NCBI RefSeq assembly: GCF_965229315.1
Contig: NZ_CBDDJA010000002.1
Location: 620,001 to 684,000 of the forward strand
Reading direction: 5' to 3'
DNA from: Pelomonas sp965229315
Lineage (GTDB): Bacteria > Pseudomonadota > Gammaproteobacteria > Burkholderiales > Burkholderiaceae_C
DNA: 64,000 nucleotides
In this document: positions 26,932 to 36,732 of the stretch, in pieces
How positions within the stretch are numbered: position 1 is the stretch's first letter
How the letters are laid out: every line of letters starts with the position of its first letter
Made by a program: the position numbers and the translations under genes
Notes under the pieces: generated by a model
The model's input: the letters and a program-made list of their open reading frames with translations, nothing else
Told to the model about the DNA's origin: nothing
Database searches by the model: none

Positions 26932-28980
26932 TCAGCCCTGGACCGTCGCCTCGGTCGGCTCGGCTTCGCCGATGCCGTCGTTCAGGTCGATGGCCAGCGT
27001 CAGCGGCGCCGCGGCGGCAGCCAGTTCCTCGTCGTCGCCTTCCGGCTCCTCGGCAGACGCCGTCTCGTCCAGCCGCTCGACCAGCGAGGCGTGCACGTCC
27101 AGCGTCATCTCGTCCAGCCCGGTGATGCGCACCTTCACGTGGCTGCCGCGCGGCAAGGCGTCGCAGCCCAGCGCCTTGAAGACCAGCGGCAGGTCGTCGG
27201 CGCGCACCAGGCCGTCCTTCATGACGGTCGCGGTCAGCTCGCCGTGATCGGCTAGGCCGTTCTGCTGCAGCCAGCGCAGCGTCCAGAAGCGCTCGATGCC
27301 GTTCTGGAAACCGTTGTAGGCCATGTAGGCGGACTCGAAGCCCGAGATGATGGAGAACAGCTGCGCGTCCTTGGGCTTGAACGGCGCGACGAGCGCAGCC
27401 GTCTTGCCGTGGCGGGCGCAGGCAATGATCTGCCACTGGTTCACCAAATCGACGTAGCGGCGCAAAGGGGACGTCGCCCAGGTGTACTGCGCCACGCCCA
27501 TGCCGGCGTGCGGCAGCGCCTTCACGCCCATGCGCACCTTGATGCCGGGCGCCAGGCTCGCCTGGCTGCGGTAGATGCCGGGCAGGCCCAGCTCGGCCAG
27601 CCAGCCGCCCCAGGCGGAGTTGGCCAGGATCATGGCCTCGGCCACGATCAGGTCCAGTGACGAACCGCGGGCGCGCACGCCGATCTCGACCGATTCGGTG
27701 CCGTTGGGCGCTTCCGAGCGCTCGCCGGCGAGGCGGAAGTTGTAGTCGGGCCGGTTGAAGTTCTCCGGCTTGCCGCGCACCACCTCGCGCTGGGCCTTGA
27801 GATGCTTGGCCAGCCGCCAGGTGAAGGCGAGTTCGGGCGCGAACGCGTAGTCGGCCGTGGCGCTGCCCGACAGCGTGGCGTCGGTGACGATGCCGTCGAG
27901 CTTGTCGTGGCGCAGGTTGGCGGCGATGTGCACGCGCTCCAGCTTCGTCTCCCGCGACTTGATCTCGAACGTCGCCTCGTCCATCGTGAAGTAGATGGAG
28001 ACGGCCGGGCAGTCGCGGCCCTCGATCAGCGTGTAGGCCTGCACGACATCGTCGGGCAGCATGGTCAGCTTCCAGCCCGGCATGTAGACGGTGGACAGCC
28101 GCTCGCGGGCGACCTTGTCGACGGCCGAGTCCGGCGTGATGGCCAGGCCGGGCGCGGCGATGTGCACGCCGAAGGTGACCGTGCCGGTGCCCAGGCCCTG
28201 CACCGACAGCGCGTCGTCGATCTCGGTGGTCTGCGAGTCGTCGATGGAGAAGGCCTGCGCGGTGGACAACGCCAGCTCGTCCTTGATCTCCGGCGCCGTC
28301 AGCGCGGGGAAGCCCGTGCCCTTGGGGAAGTTCTCGAACAGGAAGCGCTTCCAGTGGAACTGGTAGGCGCTGGTGATCGCGCCGGCCTGCTGCAGCAGGT
28401 CCAGCGGCGCCTTGTGCGAGCGCTTGCTGGCCTCCACGACGGCCTTGTATTCCGGGCCGTTCTTGTCGGGCTTGAAGAGGATCTTGTAGATCTGGTCCCG
28501 GATGGGCTGCGGGCAGGTGCCTTTCGCCAGGTCTTCGGCCCAGGACTCGATCTGCAACGCCTGCTGGCGCTTGCGCTCGATGCCCAGCAGCGCGGCCTTC
28601 ACCGTCTCCTCGGGCGCCTTCTTGAACTGGCCCTTGCCGGCGCGGCGGAAGTAGTGCGGCGCGTCGTACAGGCGGAACAGTGCGGCGGCCTGCTGCACGG
28701 TGCCGGCCTTGGCGTCGAAATAGTCGCGGGCCAGGTCGGCAAAGCCGAACTCGCCCTCGGGCGCGAACTCCCAGGCCAGGTCCAGGTCGATGTCGTCGGC
28801 CAACGTGCGTGCCTGGCTCAGCAGCACGGCGGGCGCCGGTTGCTCGAACTTCAGCAGCACATTGGCAGACTTGACCTTGACTCGCTTGCCGGAGTCCAGC
28901 TCCACCTGCAGCGAGGCATCGGCCTCGGACATCACACGGCCGGCGAGGAATTTTCCGGCGTCATCAAACAGCGCAAACAT
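26932..28980 (-). CDS. RNase II-like exoribonuclease (RNB domain)
   Basis: 682 aa. Starts MFALFDDAGKFLAG. The RNB catalytic domain is visible from about residue 240: AFSIDDSQTTEIDDALSV carries the four acidic metal ligands, then LERVHIAANLRHDKLD and YTWATSPLRRYVDLVNQWQ near the end of the domain. The N-terminal OB domains are divergent and the S1 domain is weak. Degrades single-stranded RNA 3' to 5'. It heads the tonB-aroE-mtgA run, with 1 bp before the tonB-like gene. Confidence 0.9.
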   Translation of the reverse strand: MFALFDDAGKFLAGRVMSEADASLQVELDSGKRVKVKSANVLLKFEQPAPAVLLSQARTLADDIDLDLAWEFAPEGEFGFADLARDYFDAKAGTVQQAAALFRLYDAPHYFRRAGKGQFKKAPEETVKAALLGIERKRQQALQIESWAEDLAKGTCPQPIRDQIYKILFKPDKNGPEYKAVVEASKRSHKAPLDLLQQAGAITSAYQFHWKRFLFENFPKGTGFPALTAPEIKDELALSTAQAFSIDDSQTTEIDDALSVQGLGTGTVTFGVHIAAPGLAITPDSAVDKVARERLSTVYMPGWKLTMLPDDVVQAYTLIEGRDCPAVSIYFTMDEATFEIKSRETKLERVHIAANLRHDKLDGIVTDATLSGSATADYAFAPELAFTWRLAKHLKAQREVVRGKPENFNRPDYNFRLAGERSEAPNGTESVEIGVRARGSSLDLIVAEAMILANSAWGGWLAELGLPGIYRSQASLAPGIKVRMGVKALPHAGMGVAQYTWATSPLRRYVDLVNQWQIIACARHGKTAALVAPFKPKDAQLFSIISGFESAYMAYNGFQNGIERFWTLRWLQQNGLADHGELTATVMKDGLVRADDLPLVFKALGCDALPRGSHVKVRITGLDEMTLDVHASLVERLDETASAEEPEGDDEELAAAAAPLTLAIDLNDGIGEAEPTEATVQG

Positions 28981-28997
28981 AGGCGGCGATTGTCGCC

Positions 28998-29588
28998 TTA
29001 CGCCAGCAGGTGTTTCGCAAGACCGGGCAGGTGGTCCTCGAAGTCGGTCAGGCCGTGGTCGCTGCCGTCGATCACCTCGCCGTCACAGCCCGCATAACGG
29101 GCCAGCATCTCGCGCCAGTCCAGCAGCTCGTCGCCCTTGGCGATGAGGGCGTAGTAGCGCAGCGGCCGGCTCAGGCGCGCGGGCGGCGTCAGCGCAGCCA
29201 ACTCGGCGACGTGCCCGGCAGTGAAGTCGAACTTGAGCCCGGGGTCGTGCCACGCCGTCAGTTCGCCGATGTGGCGCGACAGGTCGCGCGCCGGGTCCAC
29301 CGCCGGGTTCAGCACGGCCACGCGCCAGCCGCGGTGGGCCGGCTGCTCGGCCAGCGACGTGGCGTAGAAGCCGCCCAGCGAGCTGCCGACGACGGCCGAG
29401 CCGCCGGCGGGCCAGTCCGCCACGATGCCTGCAACCAGGGCCATTGCCGCCAGCGGCGAGGGCGGCAATTGCGGGCACGCGAACGTCAGGCCGCGCTGTT
29501 CAGCCGCCCAGGCGGCCATGCGCCGGGCCTTGGCCGATGCAGGGGAGGAACGAAAGCCATGCAGGTAAAGCAGATGGGTCAGGGCCAT
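28998..29588 (-). CDS. YqiA-type alpha/beta-fold esterase
   Basis: 196 aa from the ATG at 29588. LLYLHGFRSSPASAKA, nucleophile elbow GSSLGGFYAT, and the C-terminal acid/His region GDELLDWREML ... DGSDHGLTDFED match the YqiA/YcfP group of small esterases. The physiological substrate is unknown. It precedes the RNase II-like gene by 17 bp. Confidence 0.87.
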   Translation of the reverse strand: MALTHLLYLHGFRSSPASAKARRMAAWAAEQRGLTFACPQLPPSPLAAMALVAGIVADWPAGGSAVVGSSLGGFYATSLAEQPAHRGWRVAVLNPAVDPARDLSRHIGELTAWHDPGLKFDFTAGHVAELAALTPPARLSRPLRYYALIAKGDELLDWREMLARYAGCDGEVIDGSDHGLTDFEDHLPGLAKHLLA

Positions 29589-29701
29589 GCCGGAAGTTTT
29601 TCCGTGAAGTTGTGTGCCCCCACGACGGGGGAGGGCTCGGATTGACGCCAGTGTCGCCGCCCGCCACAGTGCCGGCTTTTCCTCGTTTCCTCCGGACACC
29701 C

Positions 29702-32413
29702 ATGATGATCCCGATGTCCCGTACGGCGCTTGCCACTGCTGCGCTGCTCGCCCTGTCCATGCTGGCGCAGGCCCAGACCGCACCGGCACCGGCAGGCGCC
29801 GCGTCAGCCGCAGGCACGGCCGCGTTCGCGCCGGCGCCCGCGCCCACCCGCCCGGGCGCCCCCGACCCCACCGCGCCCAAGCCCTTCGCCGACGTCATCA
29901 AGGGCGCCAAGGAGCAGCCGGGGCTGTTCCCGATCTGGCGCAAGGACGAGAAGGTCTGGATCGAGATCCCGAAGGAGGCGTTCAACAAGCCCTTCCTGTT
30001 CAGCGTCAACGTCGCCAACGCCGTGGGTGAGCGGGGCCTGTACGCCAGCCAGATGCTGGGCGACGAGCTGGCCGAGTGGCGCCGCATCGGCAACCACGTG
30101 CAGCTGATCGCGCTGAACACCAAGTTCCGCTCCAGCAACGCCTCCAGCAAGCTGGCGATCGAGCAGGCGTTCTCGCCCAGCCTGATCGCTTCCAGCGGCG
30201 TGGCGAGCGCGGACCACCCCGACCGCAAGTCCGTGCTGGTGGATGCCGGCATGCTGCTGGGCGACATCCCCGGCTACTCCACGCGGCTGGAGGCCGCCTA
30301 CCGGCTGCCGTTCGCGCCGGACCGGTCCAACTCCTTCATCGAGGCCACACGCGCCGACGCGCAGATCTCCACGCTGACCGCCCGCGTGCACTTCGCGACG
30401 CCGCGCATCCCCGCGCCGCCGCTGGTGCCCGCGCCGGTGCCGATGCCGTCGCCGCCTCAGGCGACGCCGGACCCGCGCTCGATGTTCTTCAGCTTCGTCT
30501 ACAGCCTGCGCGCGCTGCCCGAGCAGCCCGCCGCCGTGCGCCATGCCGACGCGCGCCTGGGCCATTTCTCCGAGACCTACAGCAACCTCGGTGACGACCT
30601 GAAGGCCAACCCGCGCGTGCACATGATCGCCCGCTGGCGCCTGGAAAAGAAGGACCCGAGCGCCGCGCTGTCCGAGCCGGTGCAGCCCATCGTCTACTGG
30701 ATGGACAAGAACATCCCCGAGAAGTACCGCGCGTCGGTGCAGGCCGGCATCCTGGAATGGAACAAGGCCTTCGAGAAGATCGGCTTCAAGGACGCCGTGC
30801 AGGCCAAGCAGCAGCCGGACGACGCCGACTGGGACAACATGGACTCCACGCATGCGTCCGTCCGCTGGTTCACCGGTGCCGACGTGGGCTTCGCCATCGG
30901 CCCGAGCAACAAGGACCCGCGCACCGGCGAAATCCTGGACGCCGACATCGGCATGAGCGACGTCTTCGGCCGCGGCTCGCGCCGCCTGGCGGCGGACGAC
31001 GTGCTGCCCGGCGGCCAGCCGGGCCAGAACGCGTTCAGCAGCTGGACCGGCGAGCGCACCCACAACACGGCCATCGAGCAGCAGTGCACCTACATGGCCG
31101 ACCAGGCCTCCGAGTTCGGCTTCGCGCTGGACCTGCTGGCGCTGCGGGGTGGGGCCGAGGGCATGGACATGAACGGCCCCGAGGCCGAGGCGCTGGCACA
31201 GGCCGTCATCAAGGACGTGGTGATGCACGAGGTCGGCCACACGCTGGGCCTGAAGCACAACTTCCGCTCGTCCACGACGGTCACGCAGGCGCAGCTCAGG
31301 GACAAGGCGTACACCGAGGCGCACGGCATCTCCAACTCGGTGATGGACTACAACGCCTACAACCTGCCGCTCAAGGGCGAGCCCAAGGCCAGCCTCACCA
31401 ACACCGCGCTGGGTGCCTACGACTACTGGGCCATCGAGTACGCGTACAAGCCCATCGCTGCAGACCAGGAAGCGGCCGAGCTGGCAAAGATCGCCGCGCG
31501 TTCCACCGATCCGCTGCTGGCTTACGGCGACGACTTCGACCAGGGCGTGGGCGGCGTCTACGACGGCTTCGACCCGCGCACCAACCAGCGCGACCTCGGC
31601 GACGATCCGCTGGCCTACGCCAAGAAGCGCCTCAAGCTCAGCCAGGAACTGTGGGATCGTGTGCAGGCCCGCACGCCCGAGGTGGGCGAAGACCCGCTGC
31701 GCAACCGCCGCTCGGTGTTCGAGTCCTTCCGTCAGCTCAGCATGACGGCCAACAACATCAGCAAGTACGTGGGCGGCATCTATGCCGAGCGCATCGTGCC
31801 GGGCGTCACGCCTGGCCAGGCCTTCAAGCCGGTGGACAACGCGCAGCAGCGCGAGGCCCTGCGCTTCATTGCCAGCGGCCTGTTGTCGAGCAACTCGTTC
31901 AAGTTCTCGCCCGAGTTCCTGACGCTGCAGACGGTGGACTACAACGAGTGGGACCGTGGCCTGCCCCTGGCCGTGCCTGACTACGTCGCCGCGCTGCAGG
32001 GCCGTGTGCTGGATCGTTTGATGTCGCCCAACACGGCGCGCCGCCTGATCGAGCAGAGCAGCTATCTGCCCGAGGCTCAGCGCAAGGGCGCCGTGTCGCT
32101 GAGCGAGGTGTACGGCACGCTGCAGGGCGCGATCTTCAGCGAGCTCAAGACCGGCGGGGAGATCGACCGCATGCGCCGCAGCCTGCAGCGCGAGTACCTG
32201 CGCCGGCTGCAGGCGCAGCTCAACCGCTCGGCCAACGGCGCGACGGTGTATGCCGACGCCTTCTCGATGGCCCGCTACCACGCCAACCAGCTCGCCAGCG
32301 ACCTGCGTGTGGCTTCTGCCAAGCCAGGGCTGTCCATCGAAACCAAGGCCCACCTGGCCGAGACGCTGGAGATGCTCAACGGCATGCTGAAGGCGACGAT
32401 GACGCGCACCTGA
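29702..32413 (+). CDS. Secreted zinc metalloprotease with DUF5117/DUF5118-type domains
   Basis: 903 aa from the ATG at 29702 (alternatives at 29705 and 29714). The signal peptide ends near LSMLAQAQ, followed by an Ala/Pro linker. The N-terminal half (LFPIWRKDEKVWIEIP, RSNSFIEATRA) is the conserved DUF5118/5117-type region. The catalytic metzincin-like motif HEVGHTLGLKHNF occurs around residue 510, followed by SNSVMDYNAYNLP with a possible Met-turn. The C-terminal 350 residues are helical. Periplasmic or extracellular; the substrate is unknown. Confidence 0.9.
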   Translation: MMIPMSRTALATAALLALSMLAQAQTAPAPAGAASAAGTAAFAPAPAPTRPGAPDPTAPKPFADVIKGAKEQPGLFPIWRKDEKVWIEIPKEAFNKPFLFSVNVANAVGERGLYASQMLGDELAEWRRIGNHVQLIALNTKFRSSNASSKLAIEQAFSPSLIASSGVASADHPDRKSVLVDAGMLLGDIPGYSTRLEAAYRLPFAPDRSNSFIEATRADAQISTLTARVHFATPRIPAPPLVPAPVPMPSPPQATPDPRSMFFSFVYSLRALPEQPAAVRHADARLGHFSETYSNLGDDLKANPRVHMIARWRLEKKDPSAALSEPVQPIVYWMDKNIPEKYRASVQAGILEWNKAFEKIGFKDAVQAKQQPDDADWDNMDSTHASVRWFTGADVGFAIGPSNKDPRTGEILDADIGMSDVFGRGSRRLAADDVLPGGQPGQNAFSSWTGERTHNTAIEQQCTYMADQASEFGFALDLLALRGGAEGMDMNGPEAEALAQAVIKDVVMHEVGHTLGLKHNFRSSTTVTQAQLRDKAYTEAHGISNSVMDYNAYNLPLKGEPKASLTNTALGAYDYWAIEYAYKPIAADQEAAELAKIAARSTDPLLAYGDDFDQGVGGVYDGFDPRTNQRDLGDDPLAYAKKRLKLSQELWDRVQARTPEVGEDPLRNRRSVFESFRQLSMTANNISKYVGGIYAERIVPGVTPGQAFKPVDNAQQREALRFIASGLLSSNSFKFSPEFLTLQTVDYNEWDRGLPLAVPDYVAALQGRVLDRLMSPNTARRLIEQSSYLPEAQRKGAVSLSEVYGTLQGAIFSELKTGGEIDRMRRSLQREYLRRLQAQLNRSANGATVYADAFSMARYHANQLASDLRVASAKPGLSIETKAHLAETLEMLNGMLKATMTRT

Positions 32414-32434
32414 TCGCGTCAGGCGTTGACGCAC

Positions 32435-32460
32435 AAGGCCGGCTTCATGCCGGCCTTTTT
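32435..32460 (+). terminator. Intrinsic terminator after the metalloprotease gene
   Basis: AAGGCCGGC, loop TTCAT, GCCGGCCTT followed by TTT: a perfect 9-bp stem and U-run 21 bp after the stop. Confidence 0.9.
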
Positions 32461-32508
32461 CATGGCCAACTACGATGGTCTGAAAATCCACACGAGGAAA
32501 TCACCGCC

Positions 32509-32922
32509 ATGCCCGATGCCGCCCAGCTCAACCAGTTCGGTGCCCCCAACCTGCCCGGTTACCTGGGCATCGTCATCACGCATGCCGGCGAGGGAGAGAT
32601 CCATGCCGAGCTGCCGGTGCGTGCGGAGCTGATGGCGCCGAACGGCTTCCTGCATGCGGGCAGCGTGGTCACGCTCGCGGACACGTGCGCGGGCTACGGC
32701 TGCGTGACCAGCCTGCCGGAAGGCGCGGTGGGTTTCACGACCGTCGAGCTGAAGTCCAACCACCTGGGCACGGCGCGCGAGGGCACGATTGCCTGCGTGG
32801 CCAAGGCGGTGCACCTGGGCAAGACGACGCAGGTGTGGGATGCGGTGGTCACGAACAAGGACTCGGGGAAGACGGTGGCGCTGTTCCGGTGCACGCAGAT
32901 GGTGTTGTACGGGAAGGGATGA
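32509..32922 (+). CDS. PaaI-type hotdog thioesterase
   Basis: 137 aa. The hotdog motif is clear: MAPNGFLHAGSVVTLADTCAGYGC with the HAG turn and catalytic Asp, then VELKSNHLGTAREGTI. Single-domain thioesterases of this group hydrolyse aromatic or medium-chain acyl-CoA; the substrate cannot be told. A GAGGAAA site precedes the ATG. Confidence 0.88.
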   Translation: MPDAAQLNQFGAPNLPGYLGIVITHAGEGEIHAELPVRAELMAPNGFLHAGSVVTLADTCAGYGCVTSLPEGAVGFTTVELKSNHLGTAREGTIACVAKAVHLGKTTQVWDAVVTNKDSGKTVALFRCTQMVLYGKG

Positions 32923-32976
32923 GGGGCACGTCGCAGGCTTCTTGGGGCGTCTAAGTTCCTCTGGCCCATTGGCGAA

Positions 32977-33509
32977 TGTGGTGCGGGGACTCGCCCCCGC
33001 GGGCGAGTTACTTCTTTGGGCGTCCAAAGAAGTAACCAAGAAAGACGCCCCGAAAAAACCGCCCCTGTCGGGGTTCCCTGCGCTGCTCGAACGACGAGGC
33101 CCGCACCCAACTCGCTTCGCTCAAACAGTGGTGCGGAGTCAGTTCTTGAAGTGCGCTGCGCGCACGCCTCGCCGTTCTGCGCTGCTCGGCGGTTTTTAAG
33201 GGGGAGTTCCCCAACAGCCAAACCCAAAAGCCGTTCGCCGCGAGGTATTTGCACCACCCCCTAGTAACCCGCCGAGCAGCGGAGGGTCTTGAGGCCGCGC
33301 GCGGAGCGCGCTTCAAGAACTGACTTCGCGAAGGTGTTTGAGCAGAGCGTAGCGGCGCGAGTTCTTCGCGGGGCCTCAAGACCTGAGCAGCGCAGGGCAG
33401 CCCGCTGCGAAGCAAAGGGCCGGGCGGATCGGGGGCGCTTTCTTTGCCTACTTTCTTGTGCGCACAAGAAAGTAGGTCGCCCGCCGGGGCGAACTCCCGG
33501 CACCACAGC
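32977..33509. repeat. Large imperfect inverted repeat: two facing copies of a 230-250 bp intergenic element
   Basis: The left arm (about 32977-33204) and the reverse complement of the right arm (about 33257-33509) align over most of their length. Shared blocks, outside in, are TGTGGTGC-GGGA-TCGCCCC, CGGGCGA, a hairpin (GTTACTTCTTTGG/CCAAAGAAGTAAC left; CTACTTTCTTGTGC and its complement right), AAGAAAG-CGCCCC, CCCTGCGCTGCTC, GCTCAAACA, GTCAGTTCTTGAAG, and GCTGCTCGGCGG before GGGGG. About 52 bp separate the arms. The stretch 32923-33589 holds no convincing gene; short frames here are repeat by-products. Confidence 0.75.
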
Positions 33510-33531
33510 AGGCGCTGAGCCAGAGTACCGA

Positions 33532-33567
33532 GCCCGAAAAAGAAACGGGCCCCACAAGGAGCCCGTC
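33532..33567 (-). terminator. Intrinsic terminator of ctpA
   Basis: On the minus strand ACGGGC, a 10-base loop and GCCCGT are followed by TTCTTTTT. It lies 23-58 bp after the ctpA stop. Confidence 0.75.
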
Positions 33568-33589
33568 ATCATCTAAAGCGAACGTGCGA

Positions 33590-35023
33590 TCACTCGCCCG
33601 TCTTCGCCTCCGCCTTCCGCTCCAACGCCGTCTTCGACGCCATCACCGGCTGGCCCTTGAGCTTGTTCAGGGCCTGGACCAGCGGGAAGTCTTCCGCTGT
33701 GCCGAACTCGGGCAGCGGCTTGGGCGGCTCGGCGCGCTTCGCGAACTCGGCTTCCAGCTTGGTGCGGGCTTCCTCGCGGGCCTTCTGACGGGCGGCGTCG
33801 TCCTCGGGGCCGTTGTTCAGATGCTTCTCAAGGTCGGCCTCGCGCATGCGCAGCGCGGCAAAGACGTTGCCCTCGGCGGTTTCGTCCAGCATCACGTCGG
33901 GCACGATGCCCTTGGCCTGGATGGAGCGGCCGCTGGGCGTGTAGTAGCGGGCCGTGGTGATCTTCAATGCGCTTTCCGGGCCGAGCTGGCGCACGGTCTG
34001 CACTGAGCCCTTGCCGAAGGTCTGGGCGCCCATGACCGTCGCACGGTGGTGGTCCTGCAGCGCGCCGGCGACGATCTCGCTGGCGCTGGCCGAGCCTTCG
34101 TTGACCAGCACGACCAGCGGCACGCTCTTCAGCGCGGCGGGCAGGCGCTTCAGCGGGTCGTCACCGCCACGGCGGCGGTAGTCGTCGGGGCTGGCCTTGT
34201 AGCTGGCCTTGGACTCGGGAATCTGGCCGTTGGTGGACACGACTTCGACGTCGCGCGGCAGGAAGGCCGCCGACAGCGCCACGGCGCCTTCGAGCAGGCC
34301 GCCCGGGTCGTTGCGCAGGTCCAGCACCAGGCCCTTCAGGTTGGGCTCCTGCTTGTAGATCTCTTCGAGCTTCTTGGCGAAGTCGTCGATGGTGCGGTCC
34401 TGGAACTGGCTGACGCGGATCCAGGCGTAGCCCGGCTCCATGACCTTGGCACGCACGCTCTGGACCTTGATCTCCTCGCGGGTGATGGTCACCGGGAAGG
34501 TGCGGTTCTCGGCCTTGCGGTAGATGCTCAGGCTGACCTTGGTGGCCGGCTCGCCGCGCATCTTCTTGACGGCCTGGTCCAGCGTCAGGCCGCGCACGGC
34601 CGTGTCGTCGATGCGGCTGATCAGGTCGCCGCTCTTCAGGCCGGCGCGGAAGGCGGGCGAGCCTTCGATGGGCGAGACGATCTTGACCAGGCCGTCTTCC
34701 ATGCCGATCTCGATGCCCACGCCGACGAACTTGCCGGTCGTGCCTTCACGGAATTCCTTGAACGTCTTCTTGTCAAAGAACTGCGAGTGCGGGTCCAGGC
34801 CAGACACCATGCCGGAGATCGCGTCGTTGATCAGCTTCTTCTCGTCGACGGGTTCGACGTACTCGGCCTTCACCAGCCCGAACACGGCAGCCAGTTGCTG
34901 CATCTCGTCCAGCGGCAGCGGCGACAGGCTGCTGCGCGCATTGGCCTGGAGCTGCATCGTGGTGAGGGCGCCAGCCACGGCACCCAGCGCAACCCAACCG
35001 GCGACTTTCAACTTGGAGCTCAT
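33590..35023 (-). CDS. ctpA: S41-family C-terminal processing peptidase
   Basis: 477 aa. An N-terminal signal/anchor (VAGWVALGAVAGALTTMQL), a PDZ domain (about 85-170, with GLVKIVSPIEGSPAFRAGLKSGD) and the S41 catalytic core: LRNDPGGLLEGAV, nucleophile Ser in NEGSASASEIVAGAL and the general-base Lys in GKGSVQTV. The tail is charged. Periplasmic Ctp/Prc enzymes trim or degrade envelope proteins such as peptidoglycan hydrolases. The upstream 224-bp gap holds nothing I can name. Confidence 0.95.
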   Translation of the reverse strand: MSSKLKVAGWVALGAVAGALTTMQLQANARSSLSPLPLDEMQQLAAVFGLVKAEYVEPVDEKKLINDAISGMVSGLDPHSQFFDKKTFKEFREGTTGKFVGVGIEIGMEDGLVKIVSPIEGSPAFRAGLKSGDLISRIDDTAVRGLTLDQAVKKMRGEPATKVSLSIYRKAENRTFPVTITREEIKVQSVRAKVMEPGYAWIRVSQFQDRTIDDFAKKLEEIYKQEPNLKGLVLDLRNDPGGLLEGAVALSAAFLPRDVEVVSTNGQIPESKASYKASPDDYRRRGGDDPLKRLPAALKSVPLVVLVNEGSASASEIVAGALQDHHRATVMGAQTFGKGSVQTVRQLGPESALKITTARYYTPSGRSIQAKGIVPDVMLDETAEGNVFAALRMREADLEKHLNNGPEDDAARQKAREEARTKLEAEFAKRAEPPKPLPEFGTAEDFPLVQALNKLKGQPVMASKTALERKAEAKTGE

Positions 35024-35247
35024 GAAGGCGAGTCCTCTATCAATGTGGATCCCGTCGAAACAGCTTGACAGGTGGGCCGAGTGTAGCGAAGGGGCCTGCC
35101 CTGGCGGGCCGATTTACCCGCCAGTAACCCTTCAAACCGGTGCCGAAGTGATGGAATGCGCGAGCGTTACCTGTCGTCCTACAGGCCTGCCGGGTGCCAT
35201 AGGTCAGGGTTGCTTCAGCGGTGACGAGGTGTATGTGCTTGTCTGGT

Positions 35248-36621
35248 TCAGCACCGCAGCGTCTGGCCCGCGAGCGTGCAGGTCGACAGCGGCTGTCCCA
35301 GCGCGTTGAAGGCCTGCAGTTGCCAACCCGCGGGCGTGGCCGTCAGCAGCGACAGGCCGAACTCGGTATGGGCCTGCACCGTCTCCAGCCGCGCGCCCGG
35401 CACCAGCTCCGCCGTCAGCGCCGCAGCGGCGTCCACGTGGCCCGACGCCGCAGAGCCGCCGTTGCCGATGACCAGTGTGATCGGGTGATTGCTCGAGAAA
35501 CCCAGCGCCTGGTGCATGTGGATGTGGCCATGCACGGTCGCCTGCACGCCCGCCGGGAACAGGCGCTGCGGCTCGGTGTCCTGCAGCAGCGGCGTCAGGC
35601 CGGAGCGGGCGGTGCTGGGCGACCCGTCCGGCGTCGGGCTGAAGGCGAGACTGGGGTGGTGGCTGACGAAGATGCTCTGCGTGCTGCGCGCCGACAGCTC
35701 GGCGACGCGGTCCAGCTGCTGGCGCCAGCGCGTCCAGGCGGGTGAATCCCGGCGCGGCGTGCGGCTGCCGATCTCGGCCGAGTCGAAGACGATGAGCTGG
35801 CTGCGCGGCGACAGCGGCACGGCGAACGGCGCCGTGAAGTCGCCGTCGCTGACGTCGCCCGGTGCGGCCGGCGTGCAGGCCCGCGCCGGGCCGGTCTCGG
35901 CGTCCAGGTAGCGCAGCCAGCCCTGGCCCGCGCGGCTGCAGGCCTCGTGGTTGCCGCGCACGAACACCCAGGGGGCGGCCGCCAGCAGCGCCTTGGCCGG
36001 CTGGAAGAAGTCGGCCTGCCAGGTGTCGTCGCCATAGCCCCAGGGGCTGCCGGCGCAGACGGCCATGCCCGCGGGGCAGGGGCTCTCACGGTAGTGGTAG
36101 TCGCCGACATGGACGACCAGGTCGGGCTTGAGCGCCAGCGCGCGGGCCAGCACGCGCAGGAAGGGCCAGTCCAGCGCGTCGTTGCAGCCCTGGTAGGCGT
36201 GGTCAGACGCCTTCAGGCGGCAGCCGGTGTCGCCGATGACGACGATGCGGCGTGGCTCGGCCGCAGGGGCCTGCAAGGCAAGGTCGCCGACCTGAACGCT
36301 GCTCACACCGGCCGGCAGCGTGGGCCATGGCGCCTCGCAGGCGCTCAGCGTGAAGGTGGTGGCCTTGCGCTGCGGTTCCTTGTTGCCGGACGGCGGCGGC
36401 TCAAGGCCGGGCGCGCTGCGCTGTTGCATGGAAGCGCTGCCGCCTGCCCAGCGCAGCGTGGGGCAGCTCGCGTCCGCGGTGAGTGTGCGCACGACCCAGC
36501 TCGGGCCGGCAGCGGCCTGCACCCAGGCTTGTTGCAAACCGGTGGCTGGCGGCGTGGACGATGGTGTCTGGAGCGCGCAGGCGGCCAGCACCGGCAACAC
36601 AAGGAGGGTGAGATGTTTCAT
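35248..36621 (-). CDS. Metallophosphoesterase-domain lipoprotein
   Basis: 457 aa from the ATG at 36621. The lipobox LAAC at residues 14-17 marks a lipoprotein. The calcineurin-like phosphoesterase motifs are in order: VVIGDTGCR, HVGDYHYRESP, VRGNHEACSR, VSHHPSL and HGHIHMHQAL, so the two-metal site is complete. Residues 20-130 are an unassigned N-terminal domain. Substrate unknown; probably attached to the outer or inner membrane facing the periplasm. Confidence 0.87.
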   Translation of the reverse strand: MKHLTLLVLPVLAACALQTPSSTPPATGLQQAWVQAAAGPSWVVRTLTADASCPTLRWAGGSASMQQRSAPGLEPPPSGNKEPQRKATTFTLSACEAPWPTLPAGVSSVQVGDLALQAPAAEPRRIVVIGDTGCRLKASDHAYQGCNDALDWPFLRVLARALALKPDLVVHVGDYHYRESPCPAGMAVCAGSPWGYGDDTWQADFFQPAKALLAAAPWVFVRGNHEACSRAGQGWLRYLDAETGPARACTPAAPGDVSDGDFTAPFAVPLSPRSQLIVFDSAEIGSRTPRRDSPAWTRWRQQLDRVAELSARSTQSIFVSHHPSLAFSPTPDGSPSTARSGLTPLLQDTEPQRLFPAGVQATVHGHIHMHQALGFSSNHPITLVIGNGGSAASGHVDAAAALTAELVPGARLETVQAHTEFGLSLLTATPAGWQLQAFNALGQPLSTCTLAGQTLRC

Positions 36622-36732
36622 AGGGCAACGAACGGTGTGCGCAGGGCGCAATCGGGGGGCTTTCGGTGCGCCGATGCCGCAAACACTGCGACGTCGTCGC
36701 CAACCCACCGCACATCCCCACCGCGCATCCTG

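Noticed and set aside
29804..32491. An 895-codon frame antisense to the zinc metalloprotease
   Set aside because: No recognisable domain, composition typical of a reverse shadow in high-GC DNA; the plus-strand gene has a signal peptide and the full HExxH motif.
32694..33576. Several 80-190 codon frames in the repeat region
   Set aside because: They run across the inverted-repeat element on both strands, have no RBS, and their products are repeat-derived low-complexity peptides.
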